From Streptomyces sp. NBC_01341 (GTDB taxonomy: Bacteria; Actinomycetota; Actinomycetes; Streptomycetales; Streptomycetaceae), in assembly GCF_035946055.1 (NCBI RefSeq), contig NZ_CP108364.1, positions 3,782,001 to 3,846,000 on the forward strand: a stretch of DNA of 64,000 nucleotides, written 5' to 3'. The first letter of the stretch is position 1, and the number at the start of each line of letters is the position of its first letter. Positions 43,562 to 51,994 of the stretch are shown one piece after another. Position numbers and translations under genes: made by a program. The notes beneath the pieces were generated by a model, which saw only the letters and a program-made list of their open reading frames with translations, made no database searches and had not been told where the DNA came from.

Positions 43562-44422
43562 TCACCCTTCGGCTTGCCGGTAAACGATGGTGGTACTGCC
43601 CACGACGATCCGAGAGCCGTCGCGGAGCGTAGCGCGGGTGGTGTGCTGCCCGTCCACCACGATGCCGTTGGTGGACCCGAGATCCTGGATCGTCGAGGGC
43701 GTTCCGGTCCGGATCTCACAGTGCCGGCGCGATACGCCGGGGTCGTCGATCCGCACATCGGCGTCGGTGCTTCGTCCCATCACCAACGTCGGGCGGGAGA
43801 TCTGATGGCGGGTGCCGTTGATCTCGATCCAACGTCTGACCTGGGCGTCCGGCGCGGGGCCGGAGGCAGCCGGCGGACGCCAGTCGCTGGAAGGCCCGCC
43901 TGACCGCCCCGAGCCCGGCGGCGGGGCCGCGGGCATGGGCGGAGCAGCGGACGGCGGGTATCCGTAGCCGCCGCGGCCCTGAGGGGCGCCGGGCCGGCCG
44001 GGCTGGACATCGGGGGCGGGGCCGGACTGCTGGCCCTGCTGTGACGAACTCGACGCCAGGGTCCGGCTGCGGACGCGGTAGAGACCTGTGTCCAGGTCGT
44101 CGGCCTTCTCCAGGTGGACCTTGATCGGGCCCATGAAGGTGTACCGCTGCTGCTTGGCGTAGTCGCGCACGAGCCCCGCCAGTTCGTCGCCGAGCTGTCC
44201 CGAATACGGGCTGAGGCGCTCGTAGTCGGGGGTGCTGAGCTCGACGATGAAGTCGTTGGGTACGACGGTCCGCTCGCGGTTCCAGATCGTTGCGTTGTTG
44301 TCGCACTCGCGCTGGAGAGCTCCCGCGATCTCGACCGGCTGCACCTCGGACTTGAAGACCTTGGCGAAGGTGCCGTTGACCAGACCTTCGAGACGCTGCT
44401 CGAAACGCTTCATGACTCCCAT
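43562..44422 (-). CDS. fhaA: FHA-domain protein FhaA (DUF3662-FHA)
   Basis: 286 residues. The N-terminal DUF3662 domain begins MGVMKRFEQRLEGLVNGTFA and reaches about residue 120; a Gly/Pro/Gln linker follows; the C-terminal FHA domain has LVMGRSTDADVRIDDPGVSR, RHCEIRTG and IQDLGSTNGIVVDG. In mycobacteria FhaA binds phosphorylated MurJ-kinase complexes and controls peptidoglycan synthesis. GGAGGTG lies upstream of the ATG. First gene of the reverse-strand cell-wall control cluster. Confidence 0.93.
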   Translation of the reverse strand: MGVMKRFEQRLEGLVNGTFAKVFKSEVQPVEIAGALQRECDNNATIWNRERTVVPNDFIVELSTPDYERLSPYSGQLGDELAGLVRDYAKQQRYTFMGPIKVHLEKADDLDTGLYRVRSRTLASSSSQQGQQSGPAPDVQPGRPGAPQGRGGYGYPPSAAPPMPAAPPPGSGRSGGPSSDWRPPAASGPAPDAQVRRWIEINGTRHQISRPTLVMGRSTDADVRIDDPGVSRRHCEIRTGTPSTIQDLGSTNGIVVDGQHTTRATLRDGSRIVVGSTTIVYRQAEG

Positions 44423-44737
44423 GGGGCACCTCCTCCGGTGTCGTCATCCCTGTACTGCTTACTGATCGTATCCACGCGTCGGGAAATCGGCTGGTTCCCC
44501 TTGTCTGCACAGTGGATGAGTGTCACCCCTCACACGGATCGTAGAGGTGGCCTCCTGACAGTGTCCCGCACTCCGGGTGCACTCAGGAGGAGTGGGGGCG
44601 GGCTTCCCGCGTTCCCGGTTCCCTCGGTGGGTCCGCCGAAACAACGGATGTGAATCCACCCAGTCCAGCGTGCTAATCTTCCGTTTGTCGCCAGGCGCTC
44701 GCACCGAACAGTGGGAGAGCCTGAAAACACCACTCAT
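44423..44737. promoter_or_regulatory. Divergent promoter region fhaA / tRNA-Leu
   Basis: 315 bp. A TAATCT at 44675-44680 in the context GTGCTAATCTTC repeats the element before tRNA-Ile and is the likely tRNA-Leu -10 box; the -35 (TGAATC at 44652) is poor. The fhaA-cluster promoter must be on the other strand. No gene supported. Confidence 0.5.
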
Positions 44738-44820
44738 GCGCGAGTGGCGGAACGGCAGACGCGCTGGCTTCAGGTGCCAGTGTCCTTAGGGACGTGGGGG
44801 TTCAAATCCCCCCTCGCGCA
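44738..44820 (+). tRNA. tRNA-Leu (CAG)
   Basis: Class II tRNA with a long variable arm (TGTCCTTAGGGACG). Acceptor GCGCGAG pairs with CTCGCGC; anticodon loop TTCAGGT with CAG at 44771-44773; T loop GGTTCAAATCC. No CCA encoded. Confidence 0.96.
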
Positions 44821-44861
44821 CAACGGGTTGTCGCTTGCGACTGCCAGGTTGGTTCGACAGA

Positions 44862-44896
44862 ACCCCCGCACCGGAGAGATCCGGGGCGGGGGCTCT
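44862..44896 (+). terminator. Probable terminator after tRNA-Leu
   Basis: Imperfect stem of CCCCCGCACCGG with CCGGGGCGGGGG around AGAGAT, then CTCTT; 40 bp after the tRNA. Confidence 0.55.
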
Positions 44897-45379
44897 TCGT
44901 TGTGTGCGCTCATGGCCGGCCGTGAGCCCGCGCGATCCCTCGCGACCTGCTGCCCGGAGCGGGGGGCGCCCGGCAGCTGGGTCGCTTTGCGCCTCGGGAG
45001 GGGGAGACGTTGGCTGCTGGGTGATCGTGCGAGGGGTGCTTTCGCGGGTCTGTGGGAGCTGGCCGTCGTCCGAAAGTTCGCGGGTGTCCGAGAGTCTCGC
45101 CCCCGTCTCTGTCGTGACCCGCCCATGTTTCTGCCGTGCAGTGAGCACGCCGCAAGAGGTGACGGTCGAGGCGAGACGTGTTTCACGTGAAACGTCGCTT
45201 CCGTGCCGAAGGGGCGTTTTGCGGGTGCGGCCTGTGAGTCTTCTCGCGGCGGGTTGGGTGAACCGAACCGAGACCGCTGGGGGTTACCTGCGGGGCCGTC
45301 GAGGTCGCACCCGGGAGGCGCCCGTCCGCCACCCCGTGGGGTGCGCTGCGTGGGGTGGCGGAACCCGGGCTTGCCACGG
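44897..45379. other. Gene-free region holding parS site 6
   Basis: About 480 bp between tRNA-Leu and the azoreductase stop with no convincing reading frame. The only clear element is a parS site at 45180-45193. Confidence 0.5.
45180..45193. promoter_or_regulatory. parS site 6
   Basis: Perfect GTTTCACGTGAAAC, about 31.5 kb right of oriC; the most distant of the six in this window. Confidence 0.95.
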
Positions 45380-45991
45380 TCAGGCGGCGAGGCGTGCTGC
45401 GAGAGCCTTCGCCTTCTCCTTGGCGTCCGTGAACGCCTGCGTACGGGACGCGTCAGCGAGGGGGACGAGTTCGGCCATCTCGGGCTTGGAGTGGGCCAGG
45501 GTCAACTCCGGGACGATGAAGTCCACTTCGGCGCCCAGCAGGCCCGTGAGGACCTTCTCCAGGTAGTTCTGGACGAACTCGAAGTCCGCGCGCGGGGTGC
45601 CCGAGGCGTAGGAACCTCCGCGACTGGCCACGACGGTGAACGGGGTGCCGGTGACGGGTCCCCCGGGTGCGGCGTTGTGGCCCACGATGATCACTTGGTC
45701 CAGCCAGGCCTTCAAGGTCGACGGGATGGAGAAGTTGTACATCGGTGCCCCGATGAGCACGGCATCCGCGTTCGCGAGCTCTGCGGCGAGTTCCCCGCGC
45801 AGTGCGTCGTCCGCGCCGGCGGAGATCGCCGAAGCGTCCAGGTGCGGCAGGGGGTCAGCCGCGAGATCGCGGTACACGACCTGGCCGTCGGGGTGCTGCT
45901 CGCGCCAGGCGGCGACGAACGCGGCAGTGACATCGCGGGATGCGGAGCCTTGGGGAAAAACGGCTGAGTCGAGGTGCAGCAACGTGGCCAT
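45380..45991 (-). CDS. FMN-dependent NADH:quinone/azo reductase (AzoR-type)
   Basis: 203 residues. Flavodoxin-like fold with N-terminal LLHLDSAVFPQGSASRDVTA (phosphate-binding region), FMN-contact APMYNFSIPSTLKAWLDQ and VVASRGGSY, the AzoR signature. Reduces quinones and azo compounds with NAD(P)H, giving protection against electrophiles. ATG at 45991 is chosen because GGAGAA lies upstream; another ATG lies four codons earlier. Divergent from an HxlR regulator, a common sensor-enzyme pair. Confidence 0.92.
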   Translation of the reverse strand: MATLLHLDSAVFPQGSASRDVTAAFVAAWREQHPDGQVVYRDLAADPLPHLDASAISAGADDALRGELAAELANADAVLIGAPMYNFSIPSTLKAWLDQVIIVGHNAAPGGPVTGTPFTVVASRGGSYASGTPRADFEFVQNYLEKVLTGLLGAEVDFIVPELTLAHSKPEMAELVPLADASRTQAFTDAKEKAKALAARLAA

Positions 45992-46106
45992 GGGGTTCTC
46001 CATTGGGAGCGAAGAAGAGTGAGGCGCCGGTGCCGCGATGGTGGGAGGCCGACGATCGCGGGCGGGGCGTACTGCTTTTCAGTACGTACCTATTGATAAC
46101 ACAGCT

Positions 46107-46123
46107 ACTTACTTTTAGTAAGT
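46107..46123. promoter_or_regulatory. HxlR-type operator
   Basis: Perfect inverted repeat ACTTACT-TTT-AGTAAGT in the azoR/hxlR gap, nine bases before the regulator start. AGTACGTACC at 46081-46090 may be a second half site. Consistent with repression of both genes. Confidence 0.7.
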
Positions 46124-46131
46124 CCATTGCG

Positions 46132-46497
46132 ATGGCGCAGTACCCTGAGGGCATGGCGGATCACGGTGAGCAGGCCTGTCGGCGGGTCGATGTGGGGATC
46201 ACGCGTGTCTTCGAGCTGTTCGGGAAGCGCTGGACCGGCCCGATCGTCTCGGTGCTGATGCGTCAGACGGTGCACTTCGCGGATCTGCGCCGCGCCATCC
46301 CGGGCATCAGTGAGCGCATGCTCTCGGACCGGCTCGCCGAGTTGGGGGCGGCCGGTCTGGTGGTGCGTGAGGTTGACGAGGGGCCCCCGCTGCGGGTCGC
46401 GTACCGCTTGACGGAGGCCGGTGCCGCGATGGAGCCCGCTCTCAAGGAACTGGGGCAGTGGGCGGACGCCCACCTGTCGGGGCCGGGGCGCTGTTGA
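46132..46497 (+). CDS. HxlR-family transcriptional regulator
   Basis: 121 residues. Winged helix-turn-helix pattern typical of HxlR: CRRVDVGITRVFELFGKRW, then TVHFADLRRAIPGISERMLSDRL and LREVDEGPPLRVAYRLTEAG-like wing. A cysteine (residue 17) in the usual redox-sensing position of QorR/YodB-type repressors is present. Start ATG at 46132 has no ribosome-binding site and may be leaderless; ATG at 46153 is an alternative. Expected to repress the divergent azoreductase until oxidised by quinones or diamide (inference). Confidence 0.87.
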   Translation: MAQYPEGMADHGEQACRRVDVGITRVFELFGKRWTGPIVSVLMRQTVHFADLRRAIPGISERMLSDRLAELGAAGLVVREVDEGPPLRVAYRLTEAGAAMEPALKELGQWADAHLSGPGRC

Positions 46498-46522
46498 CCC
46501 GCCGGCGGGTGTCGCCGAGTCC

Positions 46523-46975
46523 CTATCGTGCGGCCTGCTCCTCGCCCGCGGAGTTGTAGCGCAGAAGGTAGTCGGCGAACCGGGCGAGATCGTCGGACGT
46601 CCAGTCGCCGAGGCGCTCTCGGTAGGCGTTCCGGCGGCTGGCCCGGGTCGAGGCCAGCGCCTGACGTCCAGCGGCTGTGGGATGCAGCACCTGGATGCGG
46701 TGGTCGTCCGGGGCGGGATGGCGCTCGACCAGGCCCATTTTCTCCAGGGTGGCGACCTGTCGGCTGACCGTCGACTTGTCCAGCATGTAGTGCGCTGCGA
46801 GGTCCGTCGCGCGGCAGCCGTTCCGGTGCTCGATGTGGGCGAGCAGTGTGTACGGGACCAGGGGCAGATCCGGGTGGAGGCGTGCCGCCGCCGCCCGCGC
46901 ACGGCGGGCGAAGGCGGTCAGTTCCCGCTGGATGACGTCCAGGGATTCCTCGCGTCCCCAGGGGGTGTTCGCCAC
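46523..46975 (-). CDS. MarR-family transcriptional regulator
   Basis: 150 residues. MarR fold with LHPDLPLVPYTLLAHIEHRN, HTH ATDLAAHYMLDKSTVSRQVATLE and wing GLVERHPAPDDHRIQVLHPT. GTG at 46975 is chosen because AAAGGTG lies upstream; an ATG five codons earlier (46990) has no ribosome-binding site. It is divergent from a membrane-protein gene with a palindrome between them, so it most likely represses that gene and itself. Confidence 0.88.
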   Translation of the reverse strand: MANTPWGREESLDVIQRELTAFARRARAAAARLHPDLPLVPYTLLAHIEHRNGCRATDLAAHYMLDKSTVSRQVATLEKMGLVERHPAPDDHRIQVLHPTAAGRQALASTRASRRNAYRERLGDWTSDDLARFADYLLRYNSAGEEQAAR

Positions 46976-46997
46976 GGTGACACCTTTCATGAATGTA

Positions 46998-47012
46998 GTT
47001 GTATGATACAAC
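46998..47012. promoter_or_regulatory. MarR operator
   Basis: Perfect 15-bp palindrome GTTGTATGATACAAC in an AT-rich patch between marR and the membrane-protein gene; a half site GTTGTA follows at 47022. Typical MarR operator shape. Confidence 0.75.
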
Positions 47013-47056
47013 GAGATTGAAGTTGTAAAAGCCAACCTTTTGAAGGAGGGGCCTTT

Positions 47057-48169
47057 ATGTCCGCAGGTGTGAGCGTCGGCTCCGCGGGAACGAGCGCCGG
47101 CTCCGACCGCGGTGCGCTGCGCCACGTACTCAGCCATCTCGTCACACCGCTGCTGATGTGCATAGGAATGGGGCTTGCCTACCTGGGCGCCTTCCACGCC
47201 CCGGAGCCGCACGCCCTCAGGGTGGACGTCGTCGGCTCGGGAGCGAGTGCCCAGGTGCTCGCGCAGTCCCTCCAGGACAAGGGCGACGGTGCGCTGAGTG
47301 TGCGTACGGTTGCTGATCGCGCCACCGCTGTGGACCACCTGAGGACGCAACAGAGCTTTGGTGCCTACCTGCCGGGGCCCAGCCCCGAACTGGTGGTGGC
47401 CACCGCCTCGTCGGACACCAGTGCCACAGTCGTCCAGAAGGTGTTCACGGAGGTTGCCGCCGGCCAGGGCTCGCCGCTCCTCGTGACGGACGTCGCGCCC
47501 ACCGCGGACGGCGATCCGACCGGACAAGGGATCTTCTTCCTGCTGGTGGCCGTCAGCATCGGGTCGTACGCGTCGGTGGCGGTGATCGGCGGTGCGGGTG
47601 CGGTGCTCGCGCTGCGGGTCAGGGCCGGCCTCGCGCTCGGGACCTCGCTCGCGGTGAGTGCGATCGGGGCCGCGTTCGCCGGGCCGGTGTTCGGGCTCGT
47701 CGATCAGGGGCTCGGCGGCCTCTGGGCGATGGCGTGGCTCTACTCGGCTGGGATCCTGCTGATCGGAGTCGGGCTCCACACCTTCCTGAAGCGATGGACC
47801 ACGCTCGGCGTGATGCTGCTCTTCGTCATGCTCAACTTCACGAGTTCCGGCGGCATCTTCCGGCCCGAGCTCCAGCCCGGCTTCTTCGGATCCCTCCACG
47901 CCTTCTGGAACGGTGCGGGCTTCGTCGAGGGCGTGCGCAGTCACGTGTACTTCGGCGGTCACGCGCTGGGTGGCCACGTGCTCGTGCTGGTGCTGTGGTT
48001 CGTCGCCGGGCTGGCAGTGGTGGGGCTCGCGGGCCTCGCGGAGGCGAAGCGGCGTCGCGACGCCGCGGAGCGGGAGCGGATGGTGGCGGCCGCGCGTACC
48101 TCGGACGCAGCCCCCTCCGCGGTATCCGGGGCAGCAGAGGAGGAGATGGAGGAATCGGTGGGCGTCTGA
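47057..48169 (+). CDS. Membrane protein of the YhgE/Pip-ABC-2 (DUF3533-like) type
   Basis: 370 residues. First membrane segment near residues 28-48 (VTPLLMCIGMGLAYLGAF), a soluble external domain of about 110 residues with alternating beta/alpha (RVDVVGSGASAQVLAQSLQD, GAYLPGPSPELVVATASS), then five membrane segments and an Arg/Glu-rich cytoplasmic tail. This layout matches ABC-2-type permease-like/YhgE-Pip proteins, which are linked to export or phage reception. GGAGG precedes the ATG at 47057. Controlled by the divergent MarR regulator; the exported compound is unknown. Confidence 0.75.
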   Translation: MSAGVSVGSAGTSAGSDRGALRHVLSHLVTPLLMCIGMGLAYLGAFHAPEPHALRVDVVGSGASAQVLAQSLQDKGDGALSVRTVADRATAVDHLRTQQSFGAYLPGPSPELVVATASSDTSATVVQKVFTEVAAGQGSPLLVTDVAPTADGDPTGQGIFFLLVAVSIGSYASVAVIGGAGAVLALRVRAGLALGTSLAVSAIGAAFAGPVFGLVDQGLGGLWAMAWLYSAGILLIGVGLHTFLKRWTTLGVMLLFVMLNFTSSGGIFRPELQPGFFGSLHAFWNGAGFVEGVRSHVYFGGHALGGHVLVLVLWFVAGLAVVGLAGLAEAKRRRDAAERERMVAAARTSDAAPSAVSGAAEEEMEESVGV

Positions 48170-48275
48170 CACCTCGGGCGCCGGGGCCGGCACAGCTGTG
48201 GGCGTCAGCGGGCGCCGTGCCCCTCTGCCGGAGCCGCCGTGGCCCGGGCATCCGTGCGGGGTGCGTTCGCGACGG

Positions 48276-48307
48276 TTGTCCACAGCCCCGCCGGCACGTC
48301 GTCCACA
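48276..48307 (+). promoter_or_regulatory. Pair of DnaA boxes
   Basis: TTGTCCACA (48276-48284, perfect) and TCGTCCACA (48299-48307) in the same orientation, 23 bp apart, about 90-120 bp upstream of the DUF2252 start. About 34.7 kb from oriC. Confidence 0.55.
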
Positions 48308-48395
48308 GGGACAGACGGTCGTTGTGCAACGGCTGTACCGTCATCCGCGGTTGATGTTGGACACGACGGCTGCACGAGACGGGAGGCGGCGCTCC

Positions 48396-49853
48396 ATGGG
48401 CGAGGTCGAGGCGACGGTGCCGGTACAGCGGACAGCGGGAGAACCCCGTATCCCCTTCGTGCGCGGTTTCGCGCGACGTGCGGAGGCGAGCGGTCGGTCG
48501 GCCGGCCCAGGTGCTGCGTCACGCAAGGCCGCCGGCAAGGCGCTGAGGCTCGAAGTGCCCCGCTCCGCGCACAGTTCCCTGGTCCTGCCCCCGGGACGGC
48601 CGGGCGCGGTGCAGGCCGTCGAGGAGTCGAACCTGGGCCGGGTGCCGGGGCTGACACCGATGCGTGTGGGGCGGATGGCGGCGACTCCCTTCGCGTTCCT
48701 GCGCGGTTCGGCCGGGCTGATGGCCCACGATCTGACGGGTACACCGGTCACGGGTGTCGGAGCCCAGCTCTGCGGGGACGCCCACGCGGCGAACTTCGGC
48801 CTGTACGGCGACGCGCGAGGCAATCTGGTCATCGACCTCAACGACTTCGACGAGACCGTCTTCGGCCCCTGGGAGTGGGACCTCAAGCGCCTGGCCACTT
48901 CGCTGGTGCTGGCCGGGCGGGAAGCCGGGGCTGACGAGGACACCTGCCGGCAAGGTGCGTTCGACACGGTTGGGGCGTACCGGCGCACGATGCGTCTGCT
49001 GGCCGGTCTGTCCGCACTCGACGCGTGGAACGCCATCGCGGACGAGGAACTCGTCTCCCACACGGATGCCCGAGACCTGCTGGGGACGCTGGAGCGGGTG
49101 TCGGCCAAGGCGCGCAACAACACGAGCGCCCGCTTCGCCGCCAGATCGACCGAGGACTGCGAGGACGGCGGCCGGCGCTTCGTCGATGCGCCACCCGTGC
49201 TGCGACGCGTGCCGGACGCGGAGGCCGCCGCTGTGGCGGCAGGGCTCGAGGGATACCTCGGGACGGTGTCCGAGGACAGGGTGCCGCTGCTGGCCCGCTA
49301 CGCGATACACGACGTGGCGTTCCGGGTGGTCGGCACGGGCAGTGTGGGGACCCGGTCCTACGTGGTGTTGCTACTCGATCACCGCGGCGAGCCTCTGGTG
49401 CTGCAGGTGAAGGAGGCCCGCCCCTCGGCCCTCTCTCCCTACCTCCCGCAGGTGGGCTTCGACGTGCCGGGCGTGGAGCACGAAGGGCGCCGGGTGGTGC
49501 TCGGCCAGAAACGAATGCAGGTCGTCAGTGACATCTTGCTCGGCTGGGCCGGGGTCGACGGCAGGCCGTACCAGGTGCGCCAGTTCCGGAACCGCAAGGG
49601 CAGCGTGGATCCGGCCGCGCTCGCGGCGGACCAGGTGGACGACTACGGACGGATGACCGGGGCGCTGCTCGCCCGGGCCCACGCGCACACCGCCGACCCC
49701 AGGCTGCTCGCGGGCTACTGCGGGAAGAACTCCGAGCTGGACGAGGCGGTCGCCGCTTTCGCCGTGACGTACGCGGACAGGACCGAGGCGGATCATGCCG
49801 AGCTCGTCAGGGCTGTCGGAGCCGGTCGAATAGCCGCCGAACTCGGTGTCTGA
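48396..49853 (+). CDS. DUF2252 domain-containing protein
   Basis: 485 residues. Characteristic motifs: PFAFLRGSAGLMAHDL, CGDAHAANFGLYGDARG, FDLNDFDE-like IDLNDFDETVFGPWEWDLKR, and the C-terminal LARAHAHTADPRLLAGYCGK. The fold resembles aminoglycoside/protein kinase-like enzymes, with HAANFG in the place of the catalytic loop and NDFDE as the metal site, but no activity is established. ATG at 48396 is chosen for GGGAGG upstream; the frame is open beyond it. Confidence 0.85.
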   Translation: MGEVEATVPVQRTAGEPRIPFVRGFARRAEASGRSAGPGAASRKAAGKALRLEVPRSAHSSLVLPPGRPGAVQAVEESNLGRVPGLTPMRVGRMAATPFAFLRGSAGLMAHDLTGTPVTGVGAQLCGDAHAANFGLYGDARGNLVIDLNDFDETVFGPWEWDLKRLATSLVLAGREAGADEDTCRQGAFDTVGAYRRTMRLLAGLSALDAWNAIADEELVSHTDARDLLGTLERVSAKARNNTSARFAARSTEDCEDGGRRFVDAPPVLRRVPDAEAAAVAAGLEGYLGTVSEDRVPLLARYAIHDVAFRVVGTGSVGTRSYVVLLLDHRGEPLVLQVKEARPSALSPYLPQVGFDVPGVEHEGRRVVLGQKRMQVVSDILLGWAGVDGRPYQVRQFRNRKGSVDPAALAADQVDDYGRMTGALLARAHAHTADPRLLAGYCGKNSELDEAVAAFAVTYADRTEADHAELVRAVGAGRIAAELGV

Positions 49854-49912
49854 CCGGCCCGTGCCGGGACCTCGTGTGCCCGGGGCGCCGGCCGTGGCCA
49901 TACGCTGGACGG

Positions 49913-50917
49913 GTGACCCACGAAGCCGCCGGGGTGCCGACCACCCGGAACGACGAAGACCGGCAGGACCAGGACCGGCAGGACGAGCCGCGGCACGCGC
50001 AGGACGCGTCGCAGGGTGGCCTGCGGGCGGACAGCGACCACGGGCAGCGGGACAGCACCACGGCCGACGGGGCGGGGGCGGATCCGACCGGAGGCACGCG
50101 TGCCGGCGTGGGTGGCGAGACGCCGGTGGGTGAGGCTGCCGCGCCCAGGCCGGAGGAGCGGCTCGCGAAGGCGGTACGTGTGGCCGAGCAGGCCTTGATC
50201 GAGTTCGAGATCGCGGTGGAGACCTTCCGGGTCGAGGTGGAGAACTTCTCCCGGCTGCACCACCAGAAGCTCGGCCCGATGTACGCGCGGCTGGACGAGC
50301 TCGACGCCCAGATCGCCGAGGCGCGGGCAGCGATCTCGGGCGATCCGGAGGACGTGCGCAGGGCGCAGGAGGCACGGGCGCTCGTGATGCCGATGCCCGG
50401 GGTCGACGAGCTCTTCCATGACTGGATGGACTCGGACGGCCTTTCGCCCGAGGCTTCGGCCATGCTCACGGAGCAGCCCGTCCGGCCGCCCAAGCGGGTC
50501 AGGCCGAGCGAGGAGGCACGCAAGCTCTATCGCGAGCTGGCTCGGCAGGCCCACCCGGATCTGGCGCCGGACGAGAAGGAGCGCGCACGGCGTGACGAGT
50601 TCATCGCCCGGGTCAACGGGGCCTACGGACGCGGTGACGTCGAGTTGCTGAAGGAACTGGCGGCCGAGTGGGCGGCAGGGCCGGTGGCACCTGAGCTGCG
50701 GCTCAGCGAGAGCGAGGAGCTCTATGCACGGCTGGATTGGCTCAGCCGCCGCAAGGAGCTGCTGACGGTTCTGGCCAAGGAACTCGAGGAGAGCGCGATC
50801 GGTTCGATGCTGAGGATGGCGCCGGACGATCCCGACCGTCTTCTGGACGACATCGGCGAGAAGCTCCTGGGCGAGGTGGCCCAGCGCGAGGCAGAGCTGG
50901 CGGGCCTGGTGCAGTAG
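49913..50917 (+). CDS. J-domain-like coiled-coil protein
   Basis: 334 residues. A disordered Asp/Gln/Arg-rich N-terminus (1-85), a coiled coil (about 95-150, VAEQALIEFEIAVETFRVEV), then a J-domain-like core: EEARKLYRELARQAHPDLAP with H214-P-D216 and RRDEFIARVNGAYGRGD, followed by another long helical pair (YARLDWLSRRKELLTVLAKE). The HPD tripeptide suggests stimulation of a DnaK-type ATPase. The GTG at 49913 lacks a strong ribosome-binding site, so the start is uncertain. Function is otherwise unknown. Confidence 0.75.
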   Translation: MTHEAAGVPTTRNDEDRQDQDRQDEPRHAQDASQGGLRADSDHGQRDSTTADGAGADPTGGTRAGVGGETPVGEAAAPRPEERLAKAVRVAEQALIEFEIAVETFRVEVENFSRLHHQKLGPMYARLDELDAQIAEARAAISGDPEDVRRAQEARALVMPMPGVDELFHDWMDSDGLSPEASAMLTEQPVRPPKRVRPSEEARKLYRELARQAHPDLAPDEKERARRDEFIARVNGAYGRGDVELLKELAAEWAAGPVAPELRLSESEELYARLDWLSRRKELLTVLAKELEESAIGSMLRMAPDDPDRLLDDIGEKLLGEVAQREAELAGLVQ

Positions 50918-50962
50918 CGTTTCGGGTGACTTGGCGCGTACGTACGAGAGAAGGCAAGACCC

Positions 50963-51307
50963 ATGAATTTCGCCCCGTTGCCCTCGGTGGATGTTGCCGC
51001 GGTTCCGTCGGACGGCCTCGTGCTGGACGTCCGGGAGAACGACGAGTGGGCGGCAGGGCATGTCGAGGGGGCGTTGCACATCCCGATGAGTGACTTCGTC
51101 GGCCGTTTCGGTGAGCTGACCGAAGCGGCGGACGGCGGCCGTCGTGTGCACGTGATGTGCCGTGTGGGAGGGCGATCCGCGCAGGTCACCCAGTACCTCG
51201 TGCAGCAGGGCATCGACGCCGTGAACATCGACGGCGGCATGCTCGCCTGGGACGGCGCCGGTCGCCCGATGGTCACGGACGACGGGAACTCGGCCTTCGT
51301 CCTCTGA
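50963..51307 (+). CDS. Rhodanese-like single-domain protein
   Basis: 114 residues. Rhodanese fold with VLDVRENDEWAAGHVEGALH, the active-site loop MCRVGGRSAQ with C66, and INIDGGMLAW-like ending. The six-residue loop is of the sulfurtransferase size. Transfers sulfane sulfur in the cytoplasm; acceptor unknown. It starts 45 bp after the J-domain gene, preceded by GAGAAGG. Confidence 0.9.
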   Translation: MNFAPLPSVDVAAVPSDGLVLDVRENDEWAAGHVEGALHIPMSDFVGRFGELTEAADGGRRVHVMCRVGGRSAQVTQYLVQQGIDAVNIDGGMLAWDGAGRPMVTDDGNSAFVL

Positions 51308-51994
51308 CGGCCGGTACCTGAACGTCTGCCGCAGAGACCCCGACACGGCGGCCCCATTCTTGGCAGCCCCATGCCGGTGTCTGAGGTCGGTGCTTGAGGT
51401 CTTCGCCTGATGGTCCGTACGTGGCGGTCCGTGCTTAGCCTCACGCTTTCACGAGCGGCCTTGTCCGGGCCTGGGCCAAATAAGTGGAGAGTCCTACTGA
51501 CCTGCAACGATGGGACTTGTCTAGGGTCCTGTCCGCTGCAAGGAAAGAAGCACTCTCCAGGTGAACAAGCGTATCGGGTCGTACCCGCCTGTCCGCGTCC
51601 AGGCGGTGGGGGCACGGTGGTCTCGCCGACCTGGGGCACCCCGGTGCGGCGTGAGCCTGCCGAGGCTCTTGCATGCCTGCTGATGGGCGCTCAGGGTCGG
51701 GCAGTCCTCCGCCCCGGTACGGGCTCTGGCGTGCTCGTACCGGGGCATTGGACGCCTTTCGCGCCAAAGCGCTCCCCTCGATCCGCTGAACCCGCGCAGG
51801 CACTGATCGTCCCGGGCCGCCGCCGGGCAGGGCAGTCCCGCCTTGCCTGCCCTTCAAACTTGCGGCGGCGGCCTCCAAGGCTGTGGCGAGGACCGAAACG
51901 GCCGAATGGTCCCCACACCTCACACCGCAGCGAAGGGTCAGTCCCGGTTTGCTCCCCGGCGCTCCGGCCACCTCGACCACGGCACTCTTCGACG
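51308..51994. other. Gene-free region with an IS relic
   Basis: About 690 bp. The left half contains the decayed IS1380-type fragment listed separately. An inverted repeat CCCCGGTACG/CGTACCGGGG lies at 51713-51746. The rest up to the aldehyde dehydrogenase stop has only patchy open frames that do not look coding. Confidence 0.5.
51438..51660 (+). pseudogene. Decayed 5' fragment of an IS1380-family element
   Basis: 51438-51455 matches 54601-54618 at 17 of 18 bases (terminal CCTC..CTTTCACGAG), and 51567-51599 matches 54653-54685 at 27 of 33 bases; the latter encodes the transposase N-terminus (KRIGSYPPVRV against KPIGFYPRVRV, then VVSPTWG against VVSQAGA after a frameshift). Spacing differs by about 77 bp, so it is a related but different, degenerate copy. 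No 3' half is recognisable. Confidence 0.7.

Noticed and set aside
44770..45186. Open frames on both strands after tRNA-Leu
   Set aside because: They run through the tRNA or the parS site, have no motif and poor codon structure.
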